This document shows positions 57,138 to 64,000 of a stretch of DNA of 64,000 nt, in pieces. Position 1 is the stretch's first letter. The number at the start of each line of letters is the position of its first letter. Made by a program: the position numbers and the translations under genes. The notes beneath the pieces were generated by a model. That model was not told where the DNA came from, made no database searches, and saw nothing but the letters and a program-made list of their open reading frames with translations. Source of the stretch: Paraburkholderia bonniea (GTDB lineage: Bacteria > Pseudomonadota > Gammaproteobacteria > Burkholderiales > Burkholderiaceae); NCBI RefSeq assembly GCF_009455625.1, contig NZ_QPEQ01000001.1, positions 2,852,001 through 2,916,000 on the forward strand, in the 5' to 3' direction.

Positions 57138-59159
57138 TCAAGGCCTTCTGGGATGGCGTGGCGTTTGCCGGGGCAGTTGCTTCGCTGCAGCCGCTGTCTT
57201 GGCACACCGCAACGCTTCCTGCTCGGCGTCTCGGAGCCGAACCTCAATTCGATGTTTGACCATAATGTCGATCGCGCGCCGCCTGAATTCTTCGCTACCC
57301 GTGAGCTCGAATACTCCCCCATACTTCTCCGCGGCCAATTGCAGCGCAGTCTTGATTGACAGGTCGTCGCGATCGCCTTTGGCGAGCACATCGATGCGCC
57401 GGCCGAGATCAATGAAAGCGTCGCGACGATCGTCTAATCGATAGATCACCGCTCCGTCCCGGCGGACGCGAAAATACAGCCCATCAGCGACGTTCCGTGC
57501 AACCGGGTCGACATCGTCAACGTGGATGACGCCGTCGGCATCATCATTGGTTAGCGCCCGCACTAGCTCTCGCGCACGTCGCTTCTCACTGTAGACAAAG
57601 CCGCGTAGCTGGCCGATCGCCGCACCGTCGCCGGCGGCCGCCTGGCGCTCAACCCATTCGCGATATGACAACCTGCGGTTCACTGGGTCCGCGCACAGCG
57701 CCTGACGCTCTCTGCGGATCTCACGTCGCAGCCGATCGCGGTCCCGCACCGTCTCGAATGCGACGACGCTGTACAGCACGTTACGGGCTGCAGCGTCCGT
57801 GACGGTCGTTCGGATCTCGAACCGCTTCTGACGGGCGGCTTCGCGGATATCCGAGAATCGCTGCCGCACACCAGCCGGGTCGAGTCGGCGATATACGAAC
57901 GCGCGCTTGTACTCGCCGTACCGGGCACGCAGCTCACATCGAGCTTGCGCGCGCTCCTGGCGCCGCTCCTCCCGCATTTTCGAATCGCGCTTCGGCGGCC
58001 GATCCTTGTCGTACGTCAGAACAGCGCTGGTCGTCGATGCCGACAGCTCGAACGGCCCGAGTCGTTTGGTCAGCCGTGCCTTACCCAGCGCCTCGTGCAT
58101 GTCGCTGGCCTTGATCGGCGTCGTAGTCGCAGCACCCGGATTGAGGTCGTAGATAGCGAAGCCCTGCCCTTTCTCGCGTAGTTCGAGACCATACTTGGCG
58201 AGCAGATTGTGCAGTTGACGCCACGTCAACTCGTCATTTTTCAGCGCAGCCAAGAGCGCTTTACGCGGCTCACCGCGTGCGTAAGTAAATAGACTTTCCT
58301 GATTAGCGTGCCGCTCCATATCGGCTGCCGGCGTCGGTTGCTTGCCTTTCGTGGCCGGGTCCTTGCTCGCCCAATCGATGACGACGTGGCCATTGCGCTC
58401 AAAGACTGCGTAAGGGCCATTGTCGTGTTGCCAGCCATATCGGAGTTCCAGCTCGCGCATCGCGCGATCCAGCTTGAAATAGTCGCGCTCGGGATAGACG
58501 GCGGCGAACGTGTCCGGATTGACGCGATTGACGGCGATGTGCAGGTGCGTGTTGTCGGTATCGCGATGCACGGCAAAAACGTACTGATGATCTGCCATGC
58601 CGACAGCGCCAAGCGCGTGCGCACCGCACTCGAACGCTTGTGCATCGGTCGGTGATTCATTCGTCGGCCAAGACAGAACGACGTGGTACACGGCGTCCTT
58701 AACCCGGGCGTTCTGGGTCGCCACTGCCTTCATCTCAGCAGCAGCGGACGACAATGACAAGCAATTGTGTTCGCACGCAACGCCCGTCGGCGTTACGAGA
58801 CGTTCGGCCTGGCCGAGGAGTCGCCCAGACCAAAGCTCCGCAAGGGCTTCCGCTTCGGCCTGGCTAGGTGCAGGCTGAATCGGCTTCTTTTCGAGCCGGA
58901 GACGTACTCGCCGCGCTAGCGCCCTCTGTTGAAAATCGCTGTCGATTTGCGGTGACTGTCGAAGGTAGTTCGCGGCCAATCGGAGATGCTCTCTAGCACG
59001 CGCAAGAATCTTGAGCTGCTTTTCTCGATCGTGCGGATCGCTCGGATCAACCTCGTCGCTCAAATGCGCCTTCTCTTCATCGCGATTGGTGATGTACTCC
59101 ACCAAGTCTGTAAAACTCGATTTCAAATCCTCTCGCCGAGGCGGGATTTTGGCCAGCAT
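57138..59159 (-). CDS. MOBP-family conjugative relaxase (TraI/NikB-like)
   Basis: A 673-residue relaxase that should nick oriT and pilot the strand into the recipient. The N-terminus has FTDLVEYITN with a likely catalytic Tyr22. The metal-binding motif HxDxxNxHxH is complete at 198-207 (His198, Asp200, Asn203, His205, His207) in HRDTDNTHLHIAVNRVN. A long helical C-terminal part is rich in Arg and may hold a polyvalent-protein domain. It is followed upstream by a RHH accessory gene (59162-59464), which ends 3 bp before it, then by the oriT at 59563-59611. This is the IncI/IncP-like nikA-nikB order. Confidence 0.88.
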   Translation of the reverse strand: MLAKIPPRREDLKSSFTDLVEYITNRDEEKAHLSDEVDPSDPHDREKQLKILARAREHLRLAANYLRQSPQIDSDFQQRALARRVRLRLEKKPIQPAPSQAEAEALAELWSGRLLGQAERLVTPTGVACEHNCLSLSSAAAEMKAVATQNARVKDAVYHVVLSWPTNESPTDAQAFECGAHALGAVGMADHQYVFAVHRDTDNTHLHIAVNRVNPDTFAAVYPERDYFKLDRAMRELELRYGWQHDNGPYAVFERNGHVVIDWASKDPATKGKQPTPAADMERHANQESLFTYARGEPRKALLAALKNDELTWRQLHNLLAKYGLELREKGQGFAIYDLNPGAATTTPIKASDMHEALGKARLTKRLGPFELSASTTSAVLTYDKDRPPKRDSKMREERRQERAQARCELRARYGEYKRAFVYRRLDPAGVRQRFSDIREAARQKRFEIRTTVTDAAARNVLYSVVAFETVRDRDRLRREIRRERQALCADPVNRRLSYREWVERQAAAGDGAAIGQLRGFVYSEKRRARELVRALTNDDADGVIHVDDVDPVARNVADGLYFRVRRDGAVIYRLDDRRDAFIDLGRRIDVLAKGDRDDLSIKTALQLAAEKYGGVFELTGSEEFRRRAIDIMVKHRIEVRLRDAEQEALRCAKTAAAAKQLPRQTPRHPRRP

Positions 59160-59161
59160 TT

Positions 59162-59464
59162 TCAGTCACCGATCCGTGCGATTGCCTCGCGAATCTCGAC
59201 GAGGATGGCAGCGTATTCTTTCGACAGCACTCCACCGCCTTCATTGAACAGGTGCTTCTGCAGGCCGCCGAGCCTGCGAAGCTCATTGAGAATGTGCGCC
59301 TCGATCTTTGTGCGCGTGCGACGCCCAAGCGCTGCCGCGAGCACGAATTGCCCGACGCTCATACCGCAATCTCGCGCCCTCTCTCGAACCACGGCTTCCT
59401 CTTTCTCATAGCACCGTATCGGTGGAAGCATGCCGGTTCTCTGTCGTTGTTCGCTCGTACTCAT
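59162..59464 (-). CDS. Relaxosome accessory protein (NikA/MobC-like)
   Basis: A 100-residue protein with a ribbon-helix-helix-like start (PPIRCYEKEEAVVRERARDC, then GMSVGQFVLAAALGRRTR) and a helical C-terminus, like NikA of IncI plasmids and MobC/TraJ accessory proteins. Such proteins bind oriT next to nic and recruit the relaxase. The start at 59464 is most likely; 59476 is an alternative. It faces away from the oriT and its stop is 2 bp from the relaxase start. Confidence 0.8.
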   Translation of the reverse strand: MSTSEQRQRTGMLPPIRCYEKEEAVVRERARDCGMSVGQFVLAAALGRRTRTKIEAHILNELRRLGGLQKHLFNEGGGVLSKEYAAILVEIREAIARIGD

Positions 59465-59920
59465 TGTTACGCCCATCTCTCTTGAAATCGGGGTCTCGGG
59501 GCGAAGCCCTGAGCAGGGACGGTAGGCCGCGCATAGGGAGTGAAACGACTGGTGCGCTGCCGGTTGTAATAGCGCCAATTTGGCGGTATTACAAACCCTA
59601 CCCTGTCACCGAAGTTACGCTGTCGTTTGCGGAAGTTTGAAGGTAGCTTGAACGGACGGTTTTTCCCAAGCAGAAAAGACGGTATCGAGGAAGGTTCTCG
59701 AATTACTCTTAACAACACTTTTTAGACATGATTCGGCGAACGAAAAGGTGTTGCGATAATCAGACACACGGACAGACTAAAGTCTTGCCGGGATACCTCC
59801 ACGAAGGACGATTGAAACGAAGCAGCGATGGCGTTCGCGCCACGCTCTCAAAGGCGATTGCTACGGAGGTTGGAGCCAACCTCTGCCAGCGTATCAAGCG
59901 ACGAGAAACGAGTGGACGAC
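59465..59920. other. oriT-containing intergenic region
   Basis: About 455 bp between the NikA-like gene and the 85-residue gene on the other strand. It holds the oriT (59563-59611); the remaining sequence has no gene or repeat that I recognise, and should carry the promoters of both flanking units. Confidence 0.5.
59563..59611. other. Origin of transfer (oriT) with predicted nic site
   Basis: A near-perfect inverted repeat, GTTGTAATAGCGCCA (59563-59577) with TGGCGGTATTACAAA (59581-59595), sits next to CCCTACCCTG|TC. MOBP origins of IncI and IncP type have such an arm pair followed by a CCTG|T/C nic. The predicted nic is between 59605 and 59606. The arms as I recall them from R64 share TTGTAATAGCG and GCGGTATTACAA with this one, so IncI1 relatedness is likely. 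Confidence 0.75.
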
Positions 59921-60178
59921 ATGCGAACTTGGACTGACGATCAACTGGCGAACTACGAGACGGTACTGGAGACCGTTGGTAACGTGATCGCGATTGCCTC
60001 GCGCGACATTGCTGCCGAGCGGCAAAAATCACAGCCCGACGCAGATCGGATAAGCAAATTATTGATACTGCAACGACGGCTGAATCAAGAGCGCCACAGC
60101 TTGCGAATCGGCGATGATGCGGCAGTTCGGAAAGCGATTGAAATCTACGGCAAGATCGTTCGTGCCGGGAGACTTTGA
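59921..60178 (+). CDS. Small helical protein, unknown function
   Basis: An 85-residue, mostly helical protein (DDQLANYETVLETVGNVIAI, then DADRISKLLILQRRLNQERH), with a short basic end. The start at 59921 was chosen because family-like helices begin there; GTGGAC upstream is a weak ribosome binding site. An in-frame ATG at 59828 is possible. No function assigned; it lies between oriT and the ART-like gene, both mobile-element loci. Confidence 0.5.
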   Translation: MRTWTDDQLANYETVLETVGNVIAIASRDIAAERQKSQPDADRISKLLILQRRLNQERHSLRIGDDAAVRKAIEIYGKIVRAGRL

Positions 60179-60258
60179 GAACGTGTCCTCGCTGCCGACC
60201 TGACGCACATCTTTAGTCGCGAACCATCCGGGCTCGCGCAACCACGGATGGGAAGTGC

Positions 60259-61155
60259 ATGAAGTTCTATCATTTCACAGCAGTCTCCATGGCAGAGTCG
60301 ATCATCTCCAAGGGCCTTTCGGAAGGCCATATCAAGCATGGAGATGGGAGTATCCGGAAACCAGTGGTCTGGTTGACGACCGACCCGCAAGCCGATGGCC
60401 ACGGGTTACTGACCGGTCAGGAGAAGCTGACCGCCAGTCGGCTCGCATACGTAACCCGCGTCGAAGGTGCCGCGCCCAAGAATAGCGTTGTCTTCAACAA
60501 GACGCGGATTCGCATCACGGTGGATCTGCCGGCCGACGATAGCTTGATCATGCCGTTTGTGGACTATTATGCGCAGCGTGGCGAAAAGCCTGACGAAGCG
60601 ATACTCATGGGGCTCTCCGCCTACGTCGAGAATCCCTGGCGCTTACCCCGGGCAACGCAACGACATCTGATGAAAACCACGGCCACGAAGGCAAGCTCGT
60701 GGTGGCTGTCATTTGGACCGATCTCCGCCAGTGCGATTACGCGAGTGGAATATAACGGTCCTACTGGATTCGTTGACTACGAATTCGAGACTCACGGGAG
60801 GCGGCCATTCCAAGACGCGGGATTTGTGGCTCCCTGCGATGCGACCTTGCAATCTCTGCGCCCCTTGATGCACTGCCAACATCCTTTCGAAATCCCGAAG
60901 GCCTTTACGTTCTGCGCGGACCCGAAGCAAGCCGCGTGCGTGATCATTCGAGGTGGCGGGCGAGACTATGTTTTTGATTTGGCAAACGGCGCTCCGTTGT
61001 ATGGCACGAGCCACCCAAACGGTCCGGCCCTATCTATCTGGGTACGGCAGCACTCGTCCGAACTGTTGGATTGCTGGGCCGAGGCCGTTGACATCTACAA
61101 GACGTATTACCCCAGTGCGGGAATGCCCCACTCCCAACGGCAACTCAACCCCTAG
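60259..61155 (+). CDS. ADP-ribosyltransferase-like (ART-fold) protein
   Basis: A 298-residue protein whose N-terminus looks like a minimal ART fold: MKFYHFTAVSMAESIISKGL (His5 with the F-T pair), then VVWLTTDPQADGHGL, with the Trp-Leu-Thr strand of many NAD-binding ART domains (residues 38-40). The rest has no segments I know. ART domains in this context modify DNA, RNA or proteins with NAD, as toxins or defence effectors. A GGGAAGTGC precedes the ATG. No antitoxin partner is obvious next to it. The assignment is from pattern only. Confidence 0.5.
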   Translation: MKFYHFTAVSMAESIISKGLSEGHIKHGDGSIRKPVVWLTTDPQADGHGLLTGQEKLTASRLAYVTRVEGAAPKNSVVFNKTRIRITVDLPADDSLIMPFVDYYAQRGEKPDEAILMGLSAYVENPWRLPRATQRHLMKTTATKASSWWLSFGPISASAITRVEYNGPTGFVDYEFETHGRRPFQDAGFVAPCDATLQSLRPLMHCQHPFEIPKAFTFCADPKQAACVIIRGGGRDYVFDLANGAPLYGTSHPNGPALSIWVRQHSSELLDCWAEAVDIYKTYYPSAGMPHSQRQLNP

Positions 61156-61346
61156 GTTGAAACGGTTGCCCTTCCGTCGGGGGGCATGGAACGTTTTGGT
61201 TCCAATTCGGTAAAAAACCCTGTCTTGAAAGCAGCGCATAGACGGATTCAAGGCTTCTTCGATGGTGCTTCTTGCAGCTTCCGGCCTTCTCGAAGATTCG
61301 AGTCCAGCCGCTCGCCGTCCTCATAGACGGTCGCCGATATACGACC

Positions 61347-61355
61347 TTGTCCACA
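61347..61355 (+). promoter_or_regulatory. DnaA-box-like site in the putative oriV
   Basis: TTGTCCACA, one mismatch from the consensus TTATCCACA. A second copy lies at 61539-61547, on the other side of the iterons. Confidence 0.45.
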
Positions 61356-61365
61356 GCTTGTAGCT

Positions 61366-61392
61366 GGTAGAAAAAGGTAGAAGAAAGGTAGA
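61366..61392 (+). repeat. Short direct repeats (GGTAGA) in the putative oriV
   Basis: GGTAGA occurs at 61366, 61376 and 61387, spaced 10 and 11 bp, each followed by A-rich sequence. One helical turn between them suggests a protein-binding or flexible segment. Confidence 0.5.
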
Positions 61393-61445
61393 GGCTCCAT
61401 TGCGGCCCGGAGAGCCTTTACCAGCAAGGCTCTTTGAGGGAGCAG

Positions 61446-61525
61446 CGGAACGCTATCCCGAGAAAACGGAAGGCTATCCCGACATGCCGGAACGCTATCC
61501 CGACAGCAGCGGAACGCTATCCCGA
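61446..61525 (+). repeat. Iteron array (four 16-bp direct repeats)
   Basis: CGGAACGCTATCCCGA occurs at 61446, 61488 and 61510, with a one-base variant (AAGGC for AACGC) at 61467. Spacing is 21, 21 and 22 bp, two helical turns, the classical iteron layout of TrfA- and other Rep-dependent plasmid origins. The TrfA-family protein of the same element is the likely binder. No inverted copies were seen. Confidence 0.75.
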
Positions 61526-61538
61526 AGCACAACCGGGG

Positions 61539-61547
61539 TTGTCCACA
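61539..61547 (+). promoter_or_regulatory. DnaA-box-like site after the iterons
   Basis: TTGTCCACA, 14 bp downstream of the last iteron, within a small GGTTGTCCACAACC palindrome. Confidence 0.45.
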
Positions 61548-61724
61548 ACCTCGCCCGCGAGAGATGTTCCCTGTTATAGTTGCCTAGGCTGTCGTCGCCT
61601 GCCGCACGCGCCCTTCGGGGCATGACGAAGACGATGTGTCACCGCACCTACCCCATTCCATAGTCCTTGTTTTCGATGGGCGGTCCGCAAAGCGTGCACC
61701 GGATTTGCCGCCCAGGAGAAAGCA

Positions 61725-63251
61725 ATGGATACGCAGCAGTTGAAGCTGCTGGCCGGGCTCGTCCGCGGCCTTTTGCAGCCTACGGACCCATCCCTTGGTC
61801 ATAGCCAAGCGCTCGATTTGATCGCAGCGCTGCCCGGGCTTCGTAACTGGCCCGAGGTGATGGCGTTCCCCGAACGCGTCGCCGCCGCCGAGCTGGACAC
61901 CACCTCAACCGGCCGCCTCGCGTTCCGCCTGAAGAAGCGCTTCGCGGTCGACATGTCGCCGCATGAGTTGCTCGGCGCTCTCTCGCCGCCTGGTGCGGTC
62001 GTCGCCCGCAGGGTCCCGCAGATCTGGCGGTCAGGTCCCGTTCCCGGCGTCTACATCGCGACCTCCCAGAAGGCGATCGACGCCCTGCTGGACGTGTACG
62101 AGGACGCCACCGACGGCGCGCTGCTTTACGCCGAACGCGCCGGCAATGGTTGTCCCAGCGCCATCGACCTGGGCGAATACGGCCTCTGGTCGTCCGGCCT
62201 TGATCGTGTGCCCAGCGGCACGTTGCTGGTAGTCGGCCCTCTCGAACTCGACCAACAATCCTGGGACGGAACCGCGAGCCGTCTTGAAACGGCTTGCCGG
62301 TACGCACTGGACTCGGGGCACCGTGTCGCGGTGCTGCTCGACACGCCGACACCCGAAATGCTCCACGAGGACGTCCGGCTCATGATCGCATCCAGGGATG
62401 GCCATGTGGACGAAGAAACGGCGCTGATCGGCGTCGTCACCGACGAGGGCGAGTTGCAAGCGCGCACGCCGTTTTCGGGGGCGTGGCCGACGATTGAACC
62501 GGTCACGGTGACAGGAACCGCCGACGCTTTGCCGACGCCGCTCATGGGACCTTTGCGTGATGCGCTGGCTGAACGTACAAACGGCTTACTGCTGTTCGGG
62601 TCCGCCGTCATCGCCGAACATTCCGCAATGGACCTTGTGGCGGCCTCGTTGGCGCTGACCGAGCACGCCGGCCCGGCCGCCCGCATCATGGCGCGCCACC
62701 GCTCGACGCCATCAAAGGACTGGGACGTGCCGGAAGCGATCCGGCAACTGCCCTTCTTGCCGTCGATCGAGAGCGCCTACGCCCAAGGCTATCGCCGCCT
62801 GATCTACCACCCCAGCTACACCGAGCCCGAGCTGTTGTTGAAGTACAGCGAGGACGCGCTGCTGATTTGCGGCACGTATGGCGCCGACGTTATGAACGTG
62901 TTCATGAGTACGATGCGCGCGGGTGGCGGAACGGACATGGAGGCGGACCTGCTGGCGCGGATCCTGGCCATTGCGGCCACCTTGCCCGTCCCTTCCAACG
63001 ACGGGATCAAGCTAGTAGCCGATCTCTACGTGGCGACGGGCGCACCGATCGACAGCGTGGTGACGTTCGAGGAGATCGAACAGTTCCTGAACGACAACCT
63101 CGTGGCACGTTGGAAAGACGGGCTCGCCCGTCTCCAGGATGCGGGCGTCGTCGTGCCCGCCGAGGTGAAGAAGGCTTTCCCGCGGAGCCAAGAAATCAAG
63201 GCATTCGTTGACGAGTACATCAAGCAAAGGAAGGCTCGCGCAACCGCGTAA
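61725..63251 (+). CDS. 508-residue protein with a glyoxalase-related N-terminal domain, unknown function
   Basis: A large soluble protein with AGGAGA before its ATG. Its N-terminal part (about residues 1-50: LLAGLVRGLLQPTDPSLGHS, then ALDLIAALPGLRNWPEVMAF) resembles the short 'glyoxalase-related' domain found at the start of several plasmid- and ICE-encoded proteins. The remaining 450 residues have a mixed alpha/beta look, with LLVVGPLELDQQSWDGT and VAVLLDTPTPEM, but no catalytic motif that I know. It follows the putative oriV and precedes a HEPN-like gene by 73 bp with a hairpin between. It may be element cargo or a defence gene. Confidence 0.6.
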   Translation: MDTQQLKLLAGLVRGLLQPTDPSLGHSQALDLIAALPGLRNWPEVMAFPERVAAAELDTTSTGRLAFRLKKRFAVDMSPHELLGALSPPGAVVARRVPQIWRSGPVPGVYIATSQKAIDALLDVYEDATDGALLYAERAGNGCPSAIDLGEYGLWSSGLDRVPSGTLLVVGPLELDQQSWDGTASRLETACRYALDSGHRVAVLLDTPTPEMLHEDVRLMIASRDGHVDEETALIGVVTDEGELQARTPFSGAWPTIEPVTVTGTADALPTPLMGPLRDALAERTNGLLLFGSAVIAEHSAMDLVAASLALTEHAGPAARIMARHRSTPSKDWDVPEAIRQLPFLPSIESAYAQGYRRLIYHPSYTEPELLLKYSEDALLICGTYGADVMNVFMSTMRAGGGTDMEADLLARILAIAATLPVPSNDGIKLVADLYVATGAPIDSVVTFEEIEQFLNDNLVARWKDGLARLQDAGVVVPAEVKKAFPRSQEIKAFVDEYIKQRKARATA

Positions 63252-63262
63252 GCGGACACGAC

Positions 63263-63289
63263 GCCCGGTGCCATGCAAAGGCACCGGGC
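63263..63289 (+). terminator. Hairpin between the 508-residue gene and the HEPN-like gene
   Basis: A perfect 10-bp stem GCCCGGTGCC / GGCACCGGGC with a 7-base loop, no T-run. It may attenuate or process the message rather than end it. Confidence 0.45.
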
Positions 63290-63324
63290 ACAATGGTTCG
63301 AACGCACCCGATCGGGGGAACGCC

Positions 63325-63999
63325 ATGGACGTGGCCTGGTTTCTGAACCGCCGCCTGGATTTCATCCGGCAGCTTTACGCCCAGTCGTCGGCGCCCTTCG
63401 TTGATCGCCGGACCAAGATCGAGAACGGCGAGGAGCCGTTCGTGCCGCCGTACTCGGAGGACGGTGAGCCGCCCTTCCTGCTCGAATGGCAGGAGGCCAG
63501 CGATTCGATCGACGTCCTGGGCCATGCCTGCATGTGCATGCTCTCGTCGGCGTTGCAGGCGTACCTACACACCCGTCACAAGCTGCACTGCCGGGACCTG
63601 ACGGAGGACGAGCGCAAACGCGTATTCCGTCGAGGTTGGGTCCGGGGCTACAACCGGATCTTCGCCCTAGCGTTCGGGATCTCGTTCCGGGATGGGCCGG
63701 TTCCCATAGTGGTGCTGGAAGACATTGTGCTGACGCGCAACAGCATCCAGCACGACGTCGAGATCACGTCAATCAAAGCGAAGCACGCCGACCGGAAGCC
63801 GGGCGTCGCGCGGTCGGTATTTCTCGACGCTCGCGAGGTGGACTTGCTCGATCGCCTAGACCCCGACGCGAAGACCTGGCTGGCCCCGCCGTCGGTGCAC
63901 GTCCATCAGGCGGCGCTCGTGGCGTCAATGGACACCGTGGAGCGCTTCGTCGCGTGGCTCGACGCGGCCATCGAGGCCAAGATGTACGGTAGAACCTGA
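63325..63999 (+). CDS. HEPN-like protein, unknown function
   Basis: A 224-residue protein, complete at the window edge (TGA at 63997-63999), with GGGGGAAC before the ATG. It is helical in the middle (residues 60-86), and contains RNSIQH at 138-143, an Rx4H motif with an Asn after the Arg, the mark of HEPN domains, many of which are RNases in defence or toxin systems. The N-terminal region is acidic and aromatic with no match I know. It lies 73 bp after the 508-residue gene. HEPN proteins often pair with a nucleotidyltransferase antitoxin; none is visible before the window ends. Confidence 0.55.
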   Translation: MDVAWFLNRRLDFIRQLYAQSSAPFVDRRTKIENGEEPFVPPYSEDGEPPFLLEWQEASDSIDVLGHACMCMLSSALQAYLHTRHKLHCRDLTEDERKRVFRRGWVRGYNRIFALAFGISFRDGPVPIVVLEDIVLTRNSIQHDVEITSIKAKHADRKPGVARSVFLDAREVDLLDRLDPDAKTWLAPPSVHVHQAALVASMDTVERFVAWLDAAIEAKMYGRT

Positions 64000-64000
64000 C

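Larger units (their letters stand above)
61156..61724. other. Putative oriV region
   Basis: About 570 bp without a gene. It holds an iteron array (61446-61525), two DnaA-box-like TTGTCCACA sites (61347-61355 and 61539-61547), three GGTAGA repeats at 10-11 bp intervals (61366-61392) and a short hairpin at about 61410-61434. These parts together look like a vegetative origin for a TrfA-type initiator. A clear AT-rich unwinding element is lacking. Confidence 0.6.
47031..64000. mobile_element. Left part of an integrated conjugative/mobilisable element at tRNA-Pro
   Basis: Gene content changes at once after tRNA-Pro: replication initiator, conjugation, relaxase, oriT, toxin-antitoxin, defence and unknown cargo genes replace core genes. 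The 3' end of the tRNA is the likely attL. I cannot see a second copy of the tRNA end or an integrase, so the right boundary and the integrating enzyme must lie beyond 64000. The element also has a TrfA-type initiator (47978-48889) and an iteron array (61446-61525), which are plasmid traits. An ICE, an integrated plasmid, or a plasmid-chromosome junction are the alternatives. Confidence 0.7.

Overview
The window looks like a Burkholderiales chromosome, most like Burkholderia, Paraburkholderia or a near relative. Supports are the divergent bamE/fur pair, the tkt-gapA pair, accB-accC-prmA, rplU-rpmA-obgE-proB divergent from ispB, a lysine/alanine-rich histone-like protein, and GC-rich codon use throughout. 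I cannot name the species from the sequence alone.

Positions 1-47030 are compact core genome. In order they hold: a dapB fragment at the left edge; bamE and fur; gapA and tkt; a VOC protein and rsmE; a secreted RNase with its barstar-type inhibitor; a short intergenic locus with a perfect FNR-type site and a terminator; maeB; thiL-pgpA and pncC; pyrF, mtgA, aroE, an RNB exonuclease, an esterase and mpl on the minus strand; a conserved unknown, a TlpA-like thioredoxin, aroQ, accB, accC, prmA, a DUF3426-type protein, tpx, a PfkB kinase and a glycine-zipper lipoprotein on the plus strand; the histone-like gene; nrdA and nrdB with a pair of NrdR-like boxes; ampD, a PP0621-type protein and a CcsA-like protein, divergent from ffh; hpt; proS; rppH; a CNP1-like protein; proB, obgE, rpmA and rplU; ispB; and tRNA-Pro(CGG).

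From the 3' end of tRNA-Pro to the right edge (47031-64000) lies the left part of a mobile element. It carries an AlpA-like regulator, an RMF-like small protein and a TrfA-family replication initiator in one overlapping operon. Next come a DotA/TraY-like conjugation protein with a possible exclusion protein. A three-gene ABC-three-component (Lamassu-like) defence operon follows, then a CopG/RelE-type toxin-antitoxin cluster. A MOBP relaxase and its accessory protein sit beside a recognisable oriT. Further on are an ADP-ribosyltransferase-like protein, an iteron array with DnaA-like boxes that looks like an oriV for the TrfA protein, a 508-residue unknown, and a HEPN-like protein. The element therefore has both plasmid-type replication parts and a tRNA-adjacent position. 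No integrase, partition genes or remaining secretion genes are seen before the window ends, so its right end is missing.

The parts most worth a second look are the TrfA/iteron pair inside a chromosomally placed element, the ABC-3C operon, the ART-like and HEPN-like cargo, and the FNR-linked small transcript at about 8.06-8.23 kb.
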